DNA of 59,027 nucleotides, from NCBI GenBank assembly GCA_013115135.1, contig JABANP010000321.1:1-59027 (forward strand), given 5' to 3'. Of this stretch, positions 20,228 through 29,916 are shown piece by piece. The notes below the pieces were generated by a model. That model was given only the letters and a program-made list of their open reading frames with translations. It made no database searches and was not told where the DNA came from. The position numbers were made by a program, and so were the translations under genes. Origin of the DNA: Perkinsus olseni (Eukaryota > Perkinsozoa > Perkinsida > Perkinsidae). Positions within the stretch are counted from its first letter, which is position 1. Every line of letters starts with the position of its first letter.

Positions 20228-22559
20228 TGGTATCGTTCTCTGTTGTCTTATGTGTTCTATCTCCACCAACATAGGTGTGTTGTGTCTAGAGTATCACACG
20301 TGGTGCCCAGACCATCATGGATAAAGACCAAGCTGATAAGGAAATTGAAGAGACGGAAGGTGACTCGAGGAAGTCGCCGAAGGAGACTTCCGAGGAGGAA
20401 GGGTTAGAGATAGATGGTCAGGAGCTACAAGCTCAATTGCTAGAGCTTCAGAACGAGGTGTTAAAGCTTCGAGACTCCAATAAGGAGGGTGGCTCAGAGA
20501 TGAGCAGAGCATTGGCTATTACTAGAGCCATTGTGCCATTCGACCCAAAGAAACAGACTTTGGAAGAATGGAGAGCAAAGTTCGAAGCTCGAGCACGATT
20601 GCTTGACCTCAGTTCAAAGAACTCTTAGAGTTCATAGGCTTGTGTCTCACTGATAAGGCATGGGACACTTACAATCGCAGATTGATGCACAATCCTCAAG
20701 AGCCTCCCGAGAAGATATATTATGGTATCGTTACTGAGTTAACGAAACAGTACAGCGAAAGCCCGAAACATACCTTCAGTACTCTCTGTAAGATGAGGTA
20801 CAAAAAAGATATATTCCGTCATTCAACGGAGATATATAGACTGACAAAATTGGCATTTCCAAACATGGCTGCAGACGCTCGAGACCAGGTCTGCGTGCAT
20901 GTGTTTTGGAAGAGTTTGCCACAGTCTACATTAGTGGAAGGTTATTTTAATACGTTCACTAAGATGGAGAAACAAACGCTATCAGAAGCGGTGACGCTGG
21001 TCGGTGATAGTCTCGATAGCTCAGATGATGAGCACGAGAAGACGGAGGACGAGAATGATGACAAGAAGGAAACAGCAGTAACAGCTACGGCTTACTGGCC
21101 CTATTCCAATAGAGGAAAAGGAAAGGGCAAAGGCAAAGGATGGTATTATACCTATAATTACAGTGAAGGGTATGGCCCAAGGAAGGGCTACGGTTACTCC
21201 AAGGGCAAGGCCAAAGGAGGAAAAGGTAAAGGCAAGTATAAGCGACCAGCATCACAAGAAGACGGGGATGACGACGAACAGAATAAAAGAATGAAGGTAA
21301 TAACGCCACAGCAGTGGTTCGACGATTGTTGTATTGGTCATCCCTCGAAGTTCGTTGAAGTAGGTGACAGCCAAGAGCGAGTAGTGGCAGTACTAGATAC
21401 CGGTAGCTCCAAGACCTTAATGTCGAGAAGAGTGGTAGATATGATGAAGACAAGTCGTAGGTATTCAGTAGAAAATAATGATATCATCATTGGTATTGCT
21501 GGTAAAGTTGATATTCTCTGTTATGTTGACGTAGTCGTGAATCACCATGTTGAGTTGCAGTGCCCAGTAGTTAATACCGATAAGGGTATAATCCAAATGG
21601 ACGGGGCAGAAGTAGGCATATTATTTGGAATGGACTACTGTAATGACTTTGAGTTGGTTAATTATATGAACACAAATAAGGTTGTAAAACCTGATGGGAC
21701 TTGTATAATGAGTGCTCAATTCACAAGCGGAGAACACAAAGAGAACCAAGGTGTAACGAACAGACCTAAGGACGTAACAATCAGGGCTAGCGATTTTGAG
21801 GCCACTCGTAGGAATGGTAAATGGATAATAGCATGGAAATGGATAAATAAACCTGAAGAGAAACAGATAAGGCCTGCATTCTATGATGGTCAGATTGAAT
21901 CACTAACAACGCAACAGAGAGATCTATTTCGAAAAGAGATAAACTTATGGACTGAAAAGAATTATATACGACCATGCACGGAAGAATATGCTCAAGCAAC
22001 ATACACTATTATGCCCCAGATACAAATGCATAAAGAAAGCACACCTGTAAGACCAGTACTCAATTTGAAACCGTTGAATATCGAAATAAAGAGTATGCCA
22101 AACGAGCAATCGGACCCACTCGCCTGTGGTAATACATTACGAAGATGGAGATGCAAATATGGATCAGAAACATTGTTGATAGACATCAAAAAGGCGTACT
22201 TACAGGTATCAGTTGATAAGGAACTCCAACCCTATTTGTGCTTACGAGTACCATACCTTGACCATGAATATTGGGCGATGGATTCAATGCCCTTCGGCTT
22301 GAATATAGCACCAAAATGCTTAACTACAATAATACAGTATTGTTTGAAAGAAGATAAGATACAAGATCTTGTAGAATTCTATGTCGACGATGGAGCGGTT
22401 GAGAAGCAATATTATCCGATAGTAAAGAAATGCTTGGAGAAGAACGACTTCACATTAAAAGAACCAGAGAAACTATATCGAGCGAGAGTACTCGGAATAC
22501 AGATGAGGAAAGATAAATTAGGATACTGGGCGAGAAAAAGAGGAACTCCGCAGTTGCAG

Positions 22560-22581
22560 AGAGTGATTCACTCTGAGTGAA
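22560..22581. repeat. 14-bp palindromic insertion in the second LTR element (W = AGAGTGAA)
   Basis: Reads AGAGTGA + TTCACTCT + GAGTGAA, exactly W(1-7), reverse complement of W, W(2-8). It creates the stop at 22578-22580. Removing 14 bp joins LQRV to NENTVTRTQIGSW in one frame. Confidence 0.9.
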
Positions 22582-22648
22582 TGAAAACACGGTTACACGA
22601 ACTCAGATTGGATCATGGGTAGGTAAATTAGTAGCCCATTATCCTATA

Positions 22649-22721
22649 GCAAAATGGTTGCGAAGCGCATGTCACATGCGCTTCGCAACCATTTTGCTTG
22701 CGCATGCACATGCGGCATGTG
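22649..22721. repeat. Long palindromic insertion, 48 bp net (W = CGCATGTG)
   Basis: W(1-7) lies at 22666-22672. The next base (22673) is the single-base centre of a perfect 24-bp inverted repeat (22649-22672 and 22674-22697). It ends with CACATGCG (reverse complement of W) directly followed by GCATGTG (W 2-8) at 22715-22721. The offset is the same as in the 14-bp cases, but the inverted copy extends 25 bases. It adds 48 bp in frame, splitting WLRSAC from AMLTRLAS. Confidence 0.8.
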
Positions 22722-22834
22722 CTATGCTCACGAGATTAGCTTCTATAGACACGGACGAGAAAGATCAAGCAGTATAAAAGATAGTAGCAATATGTGATAA
22801 ATTAGAAAACGATATACTAGTCAAAGGTGATCCA

Positions 22835-23035
22835 GTGGAAGGACAATGGAAATTGAATGTTAAAGAACAGTGGACACTGTATGTAGATGCGAGTCGTGTA
22901 GCATATGGTGCCTGTTTATATATGGGTCAAATACGAGCGGAGGATGGATCGTGGATCCGACCACGAAACGACCATAGGCACATAAATATTGCCGAATTGG
23001 ATAGTGTATTAAAAGGACTTACATTAGTGATGCAA
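22835..23035 (+). pseudogene. RNase H (first part) of the second LTR element
   Basis: QWTLYVDASRVAYGACLYMG carries the first RNase H Asp and NIAELDSVLKGLTLVM the Glu. It is then interrupted after GTGATGCAA by the repeat insertion at 23036. The frame resumes at 24928 (MQYRKVNKIKGTQHINL), with ATGCAA on both sides of the insertion. A stop (TAA, 22776-22778) and a short frame change lie between this part and the RT connection domain. Confidence 0.75.
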
Positions 23036-23400
23036 ATCCTGCTCCGATGCACACGACCCACCCTAAACTCGTCGAACTCGACTCGTCCCGCCCTGCCGAT
23101 GATAGCTGTGGCTATTGGACTACGAGGCAACAGCAATGCACAGAACGAGTAAGACCGATACCAAACAAAACCCCCGGGTGGCTGAGGGTGGGCAAAAGAA
23201 AACCCGCGACTCCTATACACGCTCAACCAGTTGGGAGTCGAAAACGATCAATAATATCGACATCATCAGAATGCTCATCAACTCCATCTTCTGGTGCAGC
23301 TTGCAGCTGCGTAAGCGTCGGCACTAGCGCCGCAGGCGAGCGCTTGCTTCGTCTCCGTATTTGCACCACTCTACACTGCGCGGGCTTCGTGTAGTTCGTC
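23036..23400 (+). mobile_element. Short repeat unit (365 bp), first of two inserted in tandem
   Basis: Starts ATCCTGCTCCGATGC and ends ...GTGTAGTTCGTC, flanked by ATGCAA (23030-23035) and ACGCAA (23401-23406). Its first about 140 bp and last about 205 bp match the two ends of the longer unit that follows, so it looks like an internally deleted relative. No terminal inverted repeats and no coding capacity are visible. The family is unknown. Confidence 0.7.
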
Positions 23401-23406
23401 ACGCAA

Positions 23407-24927
23407 ATCCTGCTCCGATGCACACGACCCACCCTAAACTCGTCGAACTCGACTCGTCCCGCCCTGCCGATGATAGCTGTGGCTATTGGACTACGAGGCA
23501 ACAGCAATGCACAGAACGAGTAAGACCAATACCAAACAAAACCCCCCAAACCCCACAGAGATCATCGGTAGGGCTAACTTACCGGTCTTCGCAGCATCGG
23601 CGAGCTTTCTACAATTCGCGTCAAGGAACCTCTCTACAGTGCAACGGTGTGCTGGTCCCGTCGCCGCTGCCACCAGCTCGCCAGACGAGCGATACCTACA
23701 AGTTAGATGGCAACTCGCCGCCTACTAACTACTCAAAGGGGCCACTCCCCGGATGTAGTACACCGAAGGCACATTAGTCGCTAATGGTCAGTAGGCCATT
23801 ACCACGCTTAGTTCACCGGACCACATAGATGGGCCACTCGCAGCACTCGGCTAACCGGACCACGCAAGTGGGCCACTCGCCGCACTCGGCTAACCGGACC
23901 ACGCAAGTGGGCCACTCGCCACACTCAGCGTCAGTGGGCCACTCGCCTCACTTAGCTCTACGGCGTACGCATCAGCGGGTCACCGGACCACATCAGTGGG
24001 CCACTAGCCGCAGCTCAGTTCGGCTAACCACATAACACGGGTACTGATCGTACTTAGTTCACCGGACAACATCCGTCGGCCACGCGCCGCACGTAGTTCA
24101 CCGGACCACATCAGAAGGCTACTTGTCGTATTCAGTTCACCGGACCACATCACAAGCATTCTTGCAGTACTTTCGTTCACCGGACCACGTTAGTGGGGGA
24201 ACTCACCGTAGTCAGTACACTAGCCCACATCGGAAGGTGACTTGCCGTACTTAATCACCAGAATACATCAGAGAGCAACTTGGCGTAGTCAGTACAATAG
24301 CCCACCTCGAGGGGCGACTTGCCGTACTTGGCTCATCGGCCCAGAGCAGTGAGCAACTTGCCATATGCAGTTTACCGGACCGCATCAACGTTCCACCCGC
24401 CACGCTTAGTCCACCGGGCTGCCCGGTCCACGCAGCGTGTGGAGCACACTCGCCGTACTTAGCTCGCCGGGACACATCAGAGGGCCGCTAGTCGTATCAA
24501 GTTCACTGGGTCATATCAGAAGGTCGATTGAGGAACTTGGTTCACCGGTCCACCACAGAGGGTCTGTGGTGCCTCTGGTATCCGCACATAGTCCGACTCG
24601 TTGGCGTAGGCAACGTATCATGGCTCGAACTCTACCAACACAGCAGCGAAGTACGCACCAAACGGCCCAAACCCCGGCTAGCAGCGAAATGATGATAGTC
24701 GGCCGGACTGAGCTGCACATAAAAGAAAACCCGCGACTCCTATACACGCTCAACCAGTTGGGAGTCGAAAACGATCAATAATATCGACATCATCAGAATG
24801 CTCATCAACTCCATCTTCTGGTGCAACTTGCAGCTGCGTAAGCGTCGGCACTAGCGCCGCAGGCGAGCGCTTGCTTCGTCTCCGTATTTGCACCACTCTA
24901 CACTGCGCGGGCTTCGGGTAGTTCGTC
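23407..24927 (+). mobile_element. Long repeat unit (about 1.5 kb) carrying a degenerate satellite
   Basis: It has the same ends as the short unit and is followed by ATGCAA (24928-24933), which matches the sequence left of the first unit. The pair therefore looks like an insertion with a 6-bp duplication into the RNase H frame of the host LTR element. The interior (about 23547-24717) is unrelated to the short unit and is mostly a tandem repeat. No protein is recognisable. Confidence 0.7.
23760..24570 (+). repeat. Degenerate satellite, period about 39 bp, about 20 copies
   Basis: Units carry GTTCACCGGACCACATCAG, a variable GGCCACT/GGCTACT block and CGCCGCACTTAG or TTGCCGTACTTAG. Neighbouring units differ at many positions, and the period shortens around 23830-23940, so the array is old or diverged compared with the element around it. 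Confidence 0.8.
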
Positions 24928-26595
24928 ATGCAATATAGAAAAGTAAATAAAATAAAAGGAACGCAACACATCAATTTAAAAACGGACAATAAGAGTGTAG
25001 CTGCGTGGTTGAGCAGAAAAAAGTCGAGTCACTGGATACCGGTTAAAGGTATATGCAGGAGTGCAGTAGAGTCTCGTCTACAGTATTATGAGGATACACT
25101 TCAGTATAACGATCTTGAAGTTGATGTACAGTGGATAGCATCATCTGATAACTTGGCCGATGAACTGTCGAGAGTCCCACAGTATATGATAGGAAAGGAT
25201 GATATCCAGGTGGCGAGTGCATCTTGTCAGCTGTTTAGCACTAGCATGTATGATAAAGAAAATCAAGTGGCGGTAACTGCAGAACAGGTCAAGTCTCCAG
25301 ATCCGAGTAATCCGGACGAGTCAGTAGATCAACGCAACTGGATAAGTAGATTACAGAGAAAGGATGGTAAAGTAGTGGTGCCGGAAGAAGATGTAATAAG
25401 ATTCATGACTACAGTCCATGATCATAAAGGCGCGTCAGCCTTTTATAACCGTCTACGATCGTGGACCAACATCCCACATCTTAAAAAGCGTTGTAGAGAG
25501 GCGGTGAGCAATTGCGATGCTTGCCAGCGAGGGAAAACTTTTCCCGGAGATCGTCAGGCTTGGCATAATACACAAGGATATGCAAAATGCAAAGTGCCTT
25601 TTGCTAAGGTCTATACGGATGTAGTAGGACCTTATCAGACCAAGAATAGCGAGTCGTCAATGTTAGCCATCACCATAGTTGACGGAGCATCAGGATATGC
25701 TTTAACTCGGAGTACTAAGCATAGTCCGACCAGCCAGGACGTTGTAGAGCTCTTCCAGCACTTGGCTGAGGTGTATGGTACGTCACCGTTGGTCGTCCAC
25801 ACTGATAACGGATCAATCTTCGTCTCCGAGAGGTTCTCGAAGTACTCGAGGACCATCTTGGCAGTACAAGAGCGATCAGCCGTACATGCTAGTTGATCCA
25901 ATGGTAAGGTCGAGCGCCTTCATAGGGATATCAACGCATATATAAGATGTAGAAGTAATAAACAAACACTCAACTACAAGGAATTCTCGTTACTAATTAA
26001 AAGAGCCACCACTAAACACAACGTCACTCCTTAGAGGGATGGTAAATGCCCACATGATAAGATTTTCCGGTTCAACGCAGTGAGTGAACCGTATATGCCG
26101 ATAGAATTGAGAGAAGGATACGATGAATTATTTAATGATGTAGTTGATCCATCACAGTTAACAGAAACACTTAAAAAAGGAACAAAATTACTCTGTCGTA
26201 AGCATGTGTTGGGACCGAAACACCAACCAGTCTGGGAAGATGGACGCATTCTTCGCAGAGTAGCTTCAAATATGTATGAAGTAGCCGTTCCAGATCAAAA
26301 AGGCGAGTTGTATGCTCAAGTAGAACATACGAGGAATCTGAAAAGGTTACCAAGTCAACACAACACGGAAGATGATTCAGAAAGCTTACAAAATGCCAAA
26401 GATCAGGCTATAGCGCCGGCTTCCTCAGAAAGTGAAAAGGTTTCTAGGAATGCGCAAGAAGTCCAAGATTTCAAGAATGCAGATCATGCACAACAAGTCG
26501 AAGATGATACTCCAGCCCGAAGGCCCCTAAACGGGTTTGAACGTCGACGATCAGCAAGACTACAAGCCTTGCAAAAGAAGAAGGGGGGCATGTGA
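24928..26595 (+). pseudogene. RNase H (end) and integrase of the second LTR element, with stops
   Basis: The RNase H end is LKTDNKSVAAWLSRKKSSHW and IASSDNLADELSRVP. The integrase HHCC finger is VHDHKGASAFYNRLRSW ... SNCDACQRGKTF. Core: VYTDVVGPYQTK (first Asp), LVVHTDNGSIFVSERF (second Asp), then SNGKVERLHRDINAYIR (Glu) beyond a TGA at 25894-25896. A TAG at 26032-26034 and frame changes near 25850 break the core. The C-terminal part (26080-26595) has LLCRKHVLGPKHQPVW and EHTRNLKRLP, a capsid/GPY-like tail, and ends in KKKGG at the polypurine tract. Confidence 0.8.
26573..26588 (+). promoter_or_regulatory. Polypurine tract of the second LTR element
   Basis: AAAAGAAGAAGGGGGG, two bases before the 3' LTR: the usual primer site for plus-strand DNA synthesis. 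It overlaps the last codons of the integrase frame. Confidence 0.8.
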
Positions 26596-26650
26596 TAGCC
26601 AGCACAATTTCTGTCTCCCATTGATCTTGCTCCGTTCTATCGATTAGCTA
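26591..26650 (+). repeat. 3' LTR (60 bp) of the second LTR element
   Basis: TGTGATAGCCAGCAC...GATTAGCTA, differing from the 5' copy at one base. The host gypsy sequence resumes at 26651 (CCGGCTCCCG). Confidence 0.8.
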
Positions 26651-26700
26651 CCGGCTCCCGAAGAAACTACACCTAGCAAAGAGTTCACACACTTATCTTC

Positions 26701-27810
26701 CTAACACTGAGTACCCTCGGGAAGCTTCATCCAGGCATTCCTCACCCGGAAGCGTCCCGTCGCCAGATCCAGACACACGCGGTTTCTGTTCAAATCCGGT
26801 CTTCCAATATAGACCGTTTTAGCCTTCGCCAATTCCTCTACTACGTAGGCTTCGACCCAGAGGGTGTTCTCTCCACTTCTTAGAGGGAACTTGGCCGTCT
26901 TTCCCGAGTTGGCCCCTCCAGCCGGGAAATTCAACCTAATCTCCGCGACTGTTTCGGTCTTCAGCCCAAATTCTTTTCTTAACGCCTCGGAGATGACACT
27001 GACCTGAGCGCCTGTGTCCAGTACCAGTCCGACGGGTTTTCCATCTAGCGTCCATTCCGGAGTCGGAGCGTAGGTCTTCCTCGGCTTCCGACCTCTAGGG
27101 CCTTTCTGCGGTCTCTCCTTTGCATCCTTATCCCTTCGAGGCCGCTTCCCTTCTGGGGTCTCCGCATCATCTTCTTCAGCCCGTCCCCTCTTCATGGCCG
27201 CTAGTTCCGCCTCAAGCTCGGCACTCACCGCTGAGACTTCCTTGCGCACTTCTTCCTCACGCAATTCCTTGCGCATCTTTTTCTCCGCAAACTCGATGAT
27301 TTCGTTCGGGGTTAAGGCCTTATCGTCTAATTTGGCGAGCAGACCCTCTCCCACGTCCGCTCTCACTCCCGTAGCGAACACCGAGCCCGTGATGGCATTG
27401 AGCTCCGCATTGCTCTTGGATCTATGTAAGACCTCTGCCACATTCCTAACTCGGCCTCGTAGGGATTCCTTCTTCCTCATTTTCATCTGGAGGAACTCAT
27501 GGTTAAGTAACCCTCCTCCCAACAGGACCTTGGTGGCACGGAGACACTCCAACTTAATGATCTCCCAGCTGGCATACTCCAATTCGGGCTTAAACAGCTC
27601 AAGTTGGCGTAGCACGTCCGCTTGCAGATGACTCAAGCAGACTGCCACTGTTGCACGGTCCGCTTGTTGCTGACTTATTCCCCAACGTCGCACACGCGTG
27701 AGATCGTCCGGCATGCGACGGAGATCCTCGAAACTTCCTTTTGACGGGAAGGGTACGGGGGCCGACACATGGACCTTGATCTCATTCTCTCCGATTTCAG
27801 ACACGGTCAT
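26701..27810 (-). CDS. gag: gag-protease of the gypsy element
   Basis: Intact 369-codon frame from ATG 27810. The N-terminal two thirds is a helical Gag-like region (VLRQLELFKPELEYASWEI, NAITGSVFATGVRADVGEG). A charged, nuclear-signal-like linker (KRPRRDKDAKERPQKGPRGR) comes before an aspartic protease: KPVGLVLDTGAQVSVISEAL holds the D-T-G catalytic triad near residue 265. No zinc knuckle. The stop at 26701 lies just before the nested LTR element, so how pol was expressed (frameshift or readthrough) can no longer be seen here. Confidence 0.8.
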   Translation of the reverse strand: MTVSEIGENEIKVHVSAPVPFPSKGSFEDLRRMPDDLTRVRRWGISQQQADRATVAVCLSHLQADVLRQLELFKPELEYASWEIIKLECLRATKVLLGGGLLNHEFLQMKMRKKESLRGRVRNVAEVLHRSKSNAELNAITGSVFATGVRADVGEGLLAKLDDKALTPNEIIEFAEKKMRKELREEEVRKEVSAVSAELEAELAAMKRGRAEEDDAETPEGKRPRRDKDAKERPQKGPRGRKPRKTYAPTPEWTLDGKPVGLVLDTGAQVSVISEALRKEFGLKTETVAEIRLNFPAGGANSGKTAKFPLRSGENTLWVEAYVVEELAKAKTVYIGRPDLNRNRVCLDLATGRFRVRNAWMKLPEGTQC

Positions 27811-27896
27811 TGGGCCAACAATCTGCCTCCGCTCCCGAGCCGATTGAAGCCACTCTCAACTCGAACACTTAGGAAGTGAAACAAGTTGTTGTTATT

Positions 27897-28059
27897 TTTA
27901 CCGTCCGACAGCCCAATCTGACGTTTCGTCTGCTGCCACACAGACTCATCGGTACCCTTCTGCTGGCATAGCGAGGTTATCGACCCATGATGGGCGATAA
28001 CAACAACTTGACCGAGCATGGCTAGGTAGACGACAAGGGGCCGTGGTCTGGACGCCACA
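27897..28059 (-). repeat. 5' LTR of the gypsy element
   Basis: 163-bp partner of 17057-17219. On the coding strand it begins TGTGGCG at the rRNA junction; the gag leader follows at 27896. Confidence 0.9.
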
Positions 28060-28190
28060 AGGCGTTCAGCCGTAATCCAGCAGGTGGTAGCTTCGCCGTA
28101 CTGTCTTTTCAGACAACGGCATTAACCAAGTATCTGGACGAAGTGTTCCTCTCGTACTAACTTCGACTACTGTCGCAGTATCTACTTTGT

Positions 28191-28225
<35 letters not shown>

Positions 28226-28373
28226 GAACCCAGCTCACGTTCCCTATTGGCGGGTGAACAATCCGACACTTTGAGACTTCTGCGTCTCAATGATAGGAAG
28301 AGCCGACATCGAAGGAGCAAAAAGCAACGTCGCTATGAACGCTTGGCTGCCACAAGCCAGTTATCCCTGTGGT
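28060..28373 (-). rRNA. 28S rRNA, segment between the gypsy element and the LINE
   Basis: The plus strand carries unmistakable reverse-complement 28S blocks: GTTCAGCCGTAATCCAGC, TTCCTCTCGTACTA, CAGTAGGGTAAAACTAACC, GTCTCACGACGGTCTGAACC, CTCACGTTCCCTATTGGCG and GCCAGTTATCCCTGTGGT. This is domain V to VI. Its 5' neighbour in the rRNA is at 32472, across the LINE. Conserved cores are kept. I see no other rRNA gene in the window, so this is an isolated fragment. Confidence 0.9.
28362..28373. repeat. Target-site duplication of the LINE, 3' side
   Basis: TATCCCTGTGGT (plus strand), repeated at 32460-32471. A 12-bp duplication fits target-primed reverse transcription by an APE-type LINE. Confidence 0.88.
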
Positions 28374-29463
28374 TAACAGGGGGCGTACCTCTCTCGTAGA
28401 GGTAAAGGCTAGGCCTCTATCACCCATACCACCTACCTATTGGGGGAGGAGGGGACGCTGTTACGACTCGCGGGAGTCGTAAAAGCCCTATCTAATCTAG
28501 GACTCCTTCGGACCTCAACATCTACTGGAGTCGACCTTGGTGTTCTTGGGAAGTCAATCGGTGCCGGGACGTCATGACTAAGCTTATGGTGCCTTTCCCT
28601 GTGCCCAACTGTGTTGAAACGTCTAAAACAGAGGGCCCTTAGACAGGGAAAGGGGAGCCCCGCTTCCGTCGTATTCCCTCCCTCAGTATGAGCAATCGTG
28701 AGGTGACGATTTAGCTCTTTCTGGGTGGCTGTTCTGAAACAGCATTTGTCGCACACTACGTTGCGCTCCCTAACACCCAGGAGAGGAGGACGGGGGGGCT
28801 TAAGGGACAGGGGACCTTGATCAGCTACTGGCCCTCCAGCGGCGGCCCTTAGCCTAGCATCAATGAGAGAAGCCAGTCTTTTCTCACCGAGGGCGACTTT
28901 TGCTTCCTCTAGCCACGCTGGATTATCATCTACTTTCAACCACTTAAGGTCATTGGCCAATAACTTGTGCCACGACTGCGTAAGTCTACCAGGGACTTTA
29001 ACCCTCCTTACTTCGCCTATGACTGACTTAATCAGAATGCCGTCCTTTTCCTTTGAGAAAAAAGCCGCTCTCGTCAGCTCGCATTTTGTGCGTTCGGTGT
29101 CCGTTATCCTAATTCCTAATGCGTGTCTGGATTTCATCAGAGATTCCTCTACTCCAGGGAGGGAGACTCGCTCACTCAATTCCTGGGTTCTCGTCCTATC
29201 CTTTCTACTTAGCCCCAAGATCTTCAGCCTATATAGGTTCAAGAACGCGCTTATCCTCTTGCATTGGTTACTAGTCACACACCAGGTGCCACTTGCATAC
29301 CAAAGAGAGGGAAGCACTAACTTGTGTATTACAAGCTTTCTCGCATCCTGTGTCAGCCTACTCAGGACCGGCATAAGCCTCAGCAGTTTGGATTTGGCCT
29401 GCGCTATTCTGTGCGCTATCTCTCTGTCTAGTGAACCACTATTATCAAACAGCGACCCCAAGT

Positions 29464-29485
29464 AGCTAAAGTTTAGCTGCTAAAC
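29464..29485. repeat. 14-bp palindromic insertion in the LINE (W = GTTTAGCT, minus strand)
   Basis: On the minus strand: GTTTAGC + AGCTAAAC + TTTAGCT, an exact W(1-7), reverse complement of W, W(2-8). It introduces the stop after VNSFSS. Removing 14 bp gives EIVNSFSYLGSLFDNSG in one frame. Confidence 0.9.
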
Positions 29486-29916
29486 GAGTTAACTATCTCA
29501 ATAGGGTACTGTCCTATCCTAGGGTGTTCGACGACGTTTTCTGTTTCCTCGGGAGGCTGTGACACCTCGATGTTCTCATTTCCGCAGTCGTTCGACTTTT
29601 GAGATTGGGCGAACTGGAGGCACTTGGTCTTTCCTAGGGAGATAACAAGACCGAAACCCTCACATGCTTCCTGTAGCCTTTCCAGAAAATAAGTCAAGGC
29701 TTCCTTGGACGTCGCCAATATTAGGAGATCATCCGCGTAGGCCAATAGCCTTATTTCCATTTCGGTTAGGTCTACTACCCTCTTGAAGCCATTGGCTTCT
29801 GGTGAGGTTTTGATCCATATTTCCTCAAGGTAACCGTTCTTCCTGTTTGGTTCTCCCTTGGTCCCGAAAGCCTTTTTTAGCATGACCTCAAAGATCAACA
29901 AGAAAAGGATCGGGCC

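Larger units (their letters stand above)
20317..22777 (+). pseudogene. gag-protease-RT of the second LTR element, frameshifted
   Basis: ATG 20317 opens MDKDQADKEIEETEGDSRK, a charged N-terminus with a leucine-heptad stretch (LQAQLLELQNEVLKLRD). The frame breaks near 20615-20640 and Gag continues (LCLTDKAWDTYNRRL ... WKSLPQSTLVEGYFNTFTK). The Gag tail is Gly/Lys/Tyr-rich (RGKGKGKGKGW, KGKAKGGKGKGKYKRP) with no zinc knuckle. Protease: VVAVLDTGSSKTLMSRRVV. RT: RPVLNLKPLN, ETLLIDIKKAYLQVSVD, AMDSMPFGLNIAPKCLTT, LVEFYVDDGAVE (YVDD). The frame breaks again at 22560-22581, where a 14-bp palindromic insertion sits, and resumes with IGSWVGKLVAHYPIAKWLR. Confidence 0.85.
20168..26650 (+). mobile_element. 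Second LTR retrotransposon with 60-bp LTRs, nested in the gypsy element
   Basis: Short direct repeats of 60 bp (20168-20227 and 26591-26650, one visible mismatch, GTCAGC/GCCAGC) flank gag, protease, RT, RNase H and integrase in that order. A perfect polypurine tract (AAAAGAAGAAGGGGGG, about 26573-26588) precedes the right repeat. TGGTATCG follows the left repeat and resembles the start of an initiator-tRNA primer-binding site. The domain order is that of Ty3/gypsy and Bel/Pao, not Ty1/copia. No clear target duplication is visible (at most ACC). It interrupts the host element near its RT start and is itself interrupted by two repeat units at 23036-24927. Confidence 0.85.
17057..28059 (-). mobile_element. 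Ty3/gypsy-like LTR retrotransposon inserted in 28S rDNA
   Basis: Bounded by 163-bp LTRs (17057-17219 and 27897-28059) and a 5-bp target duplication AGGCG. On the minus strand the order is LTR, gag-protease, RT, RNase H, integrase, purine-rich tract (GTGCGGGGGAG, about 17220-17230), LTR, which is the Metaviridae order. The LTR begins TGTGGCG on the coding strand. A second LTR element (20168-26650) is inserted near the start of RT. Without it, the element would be about 4.5 kb. The coding frames are broken by two 14-bp palindromic insertions but are otherwise largely intact, so inactivation is recent. Confidence 0.9.

Noticed and set aside
20600..20645. Gag frame break near 20620 as another 14-bp palindromic scar
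   Set aside because: GAACTCT-T-AGAGTTC is a 15-bp palindrome, but the flanking W(1-7) and W(2-8) copies are missing, and GAACTCTTAGAG simply encodes ELLE. It fits a simple indel better.
20168..26650. Ty1/copia classification of the second LTR element
   Set aside because: Integrase lies after RT and RNase H, whereas copia has it before RT. The GKGKG Gag tail alone does not define copia.
20161..26656. Target-site duplication for the second LTR element
   Set aside because: Flanks CACACC and CCGGCT agree at most over ACC depending on where the LTR is cut. Not convincing.
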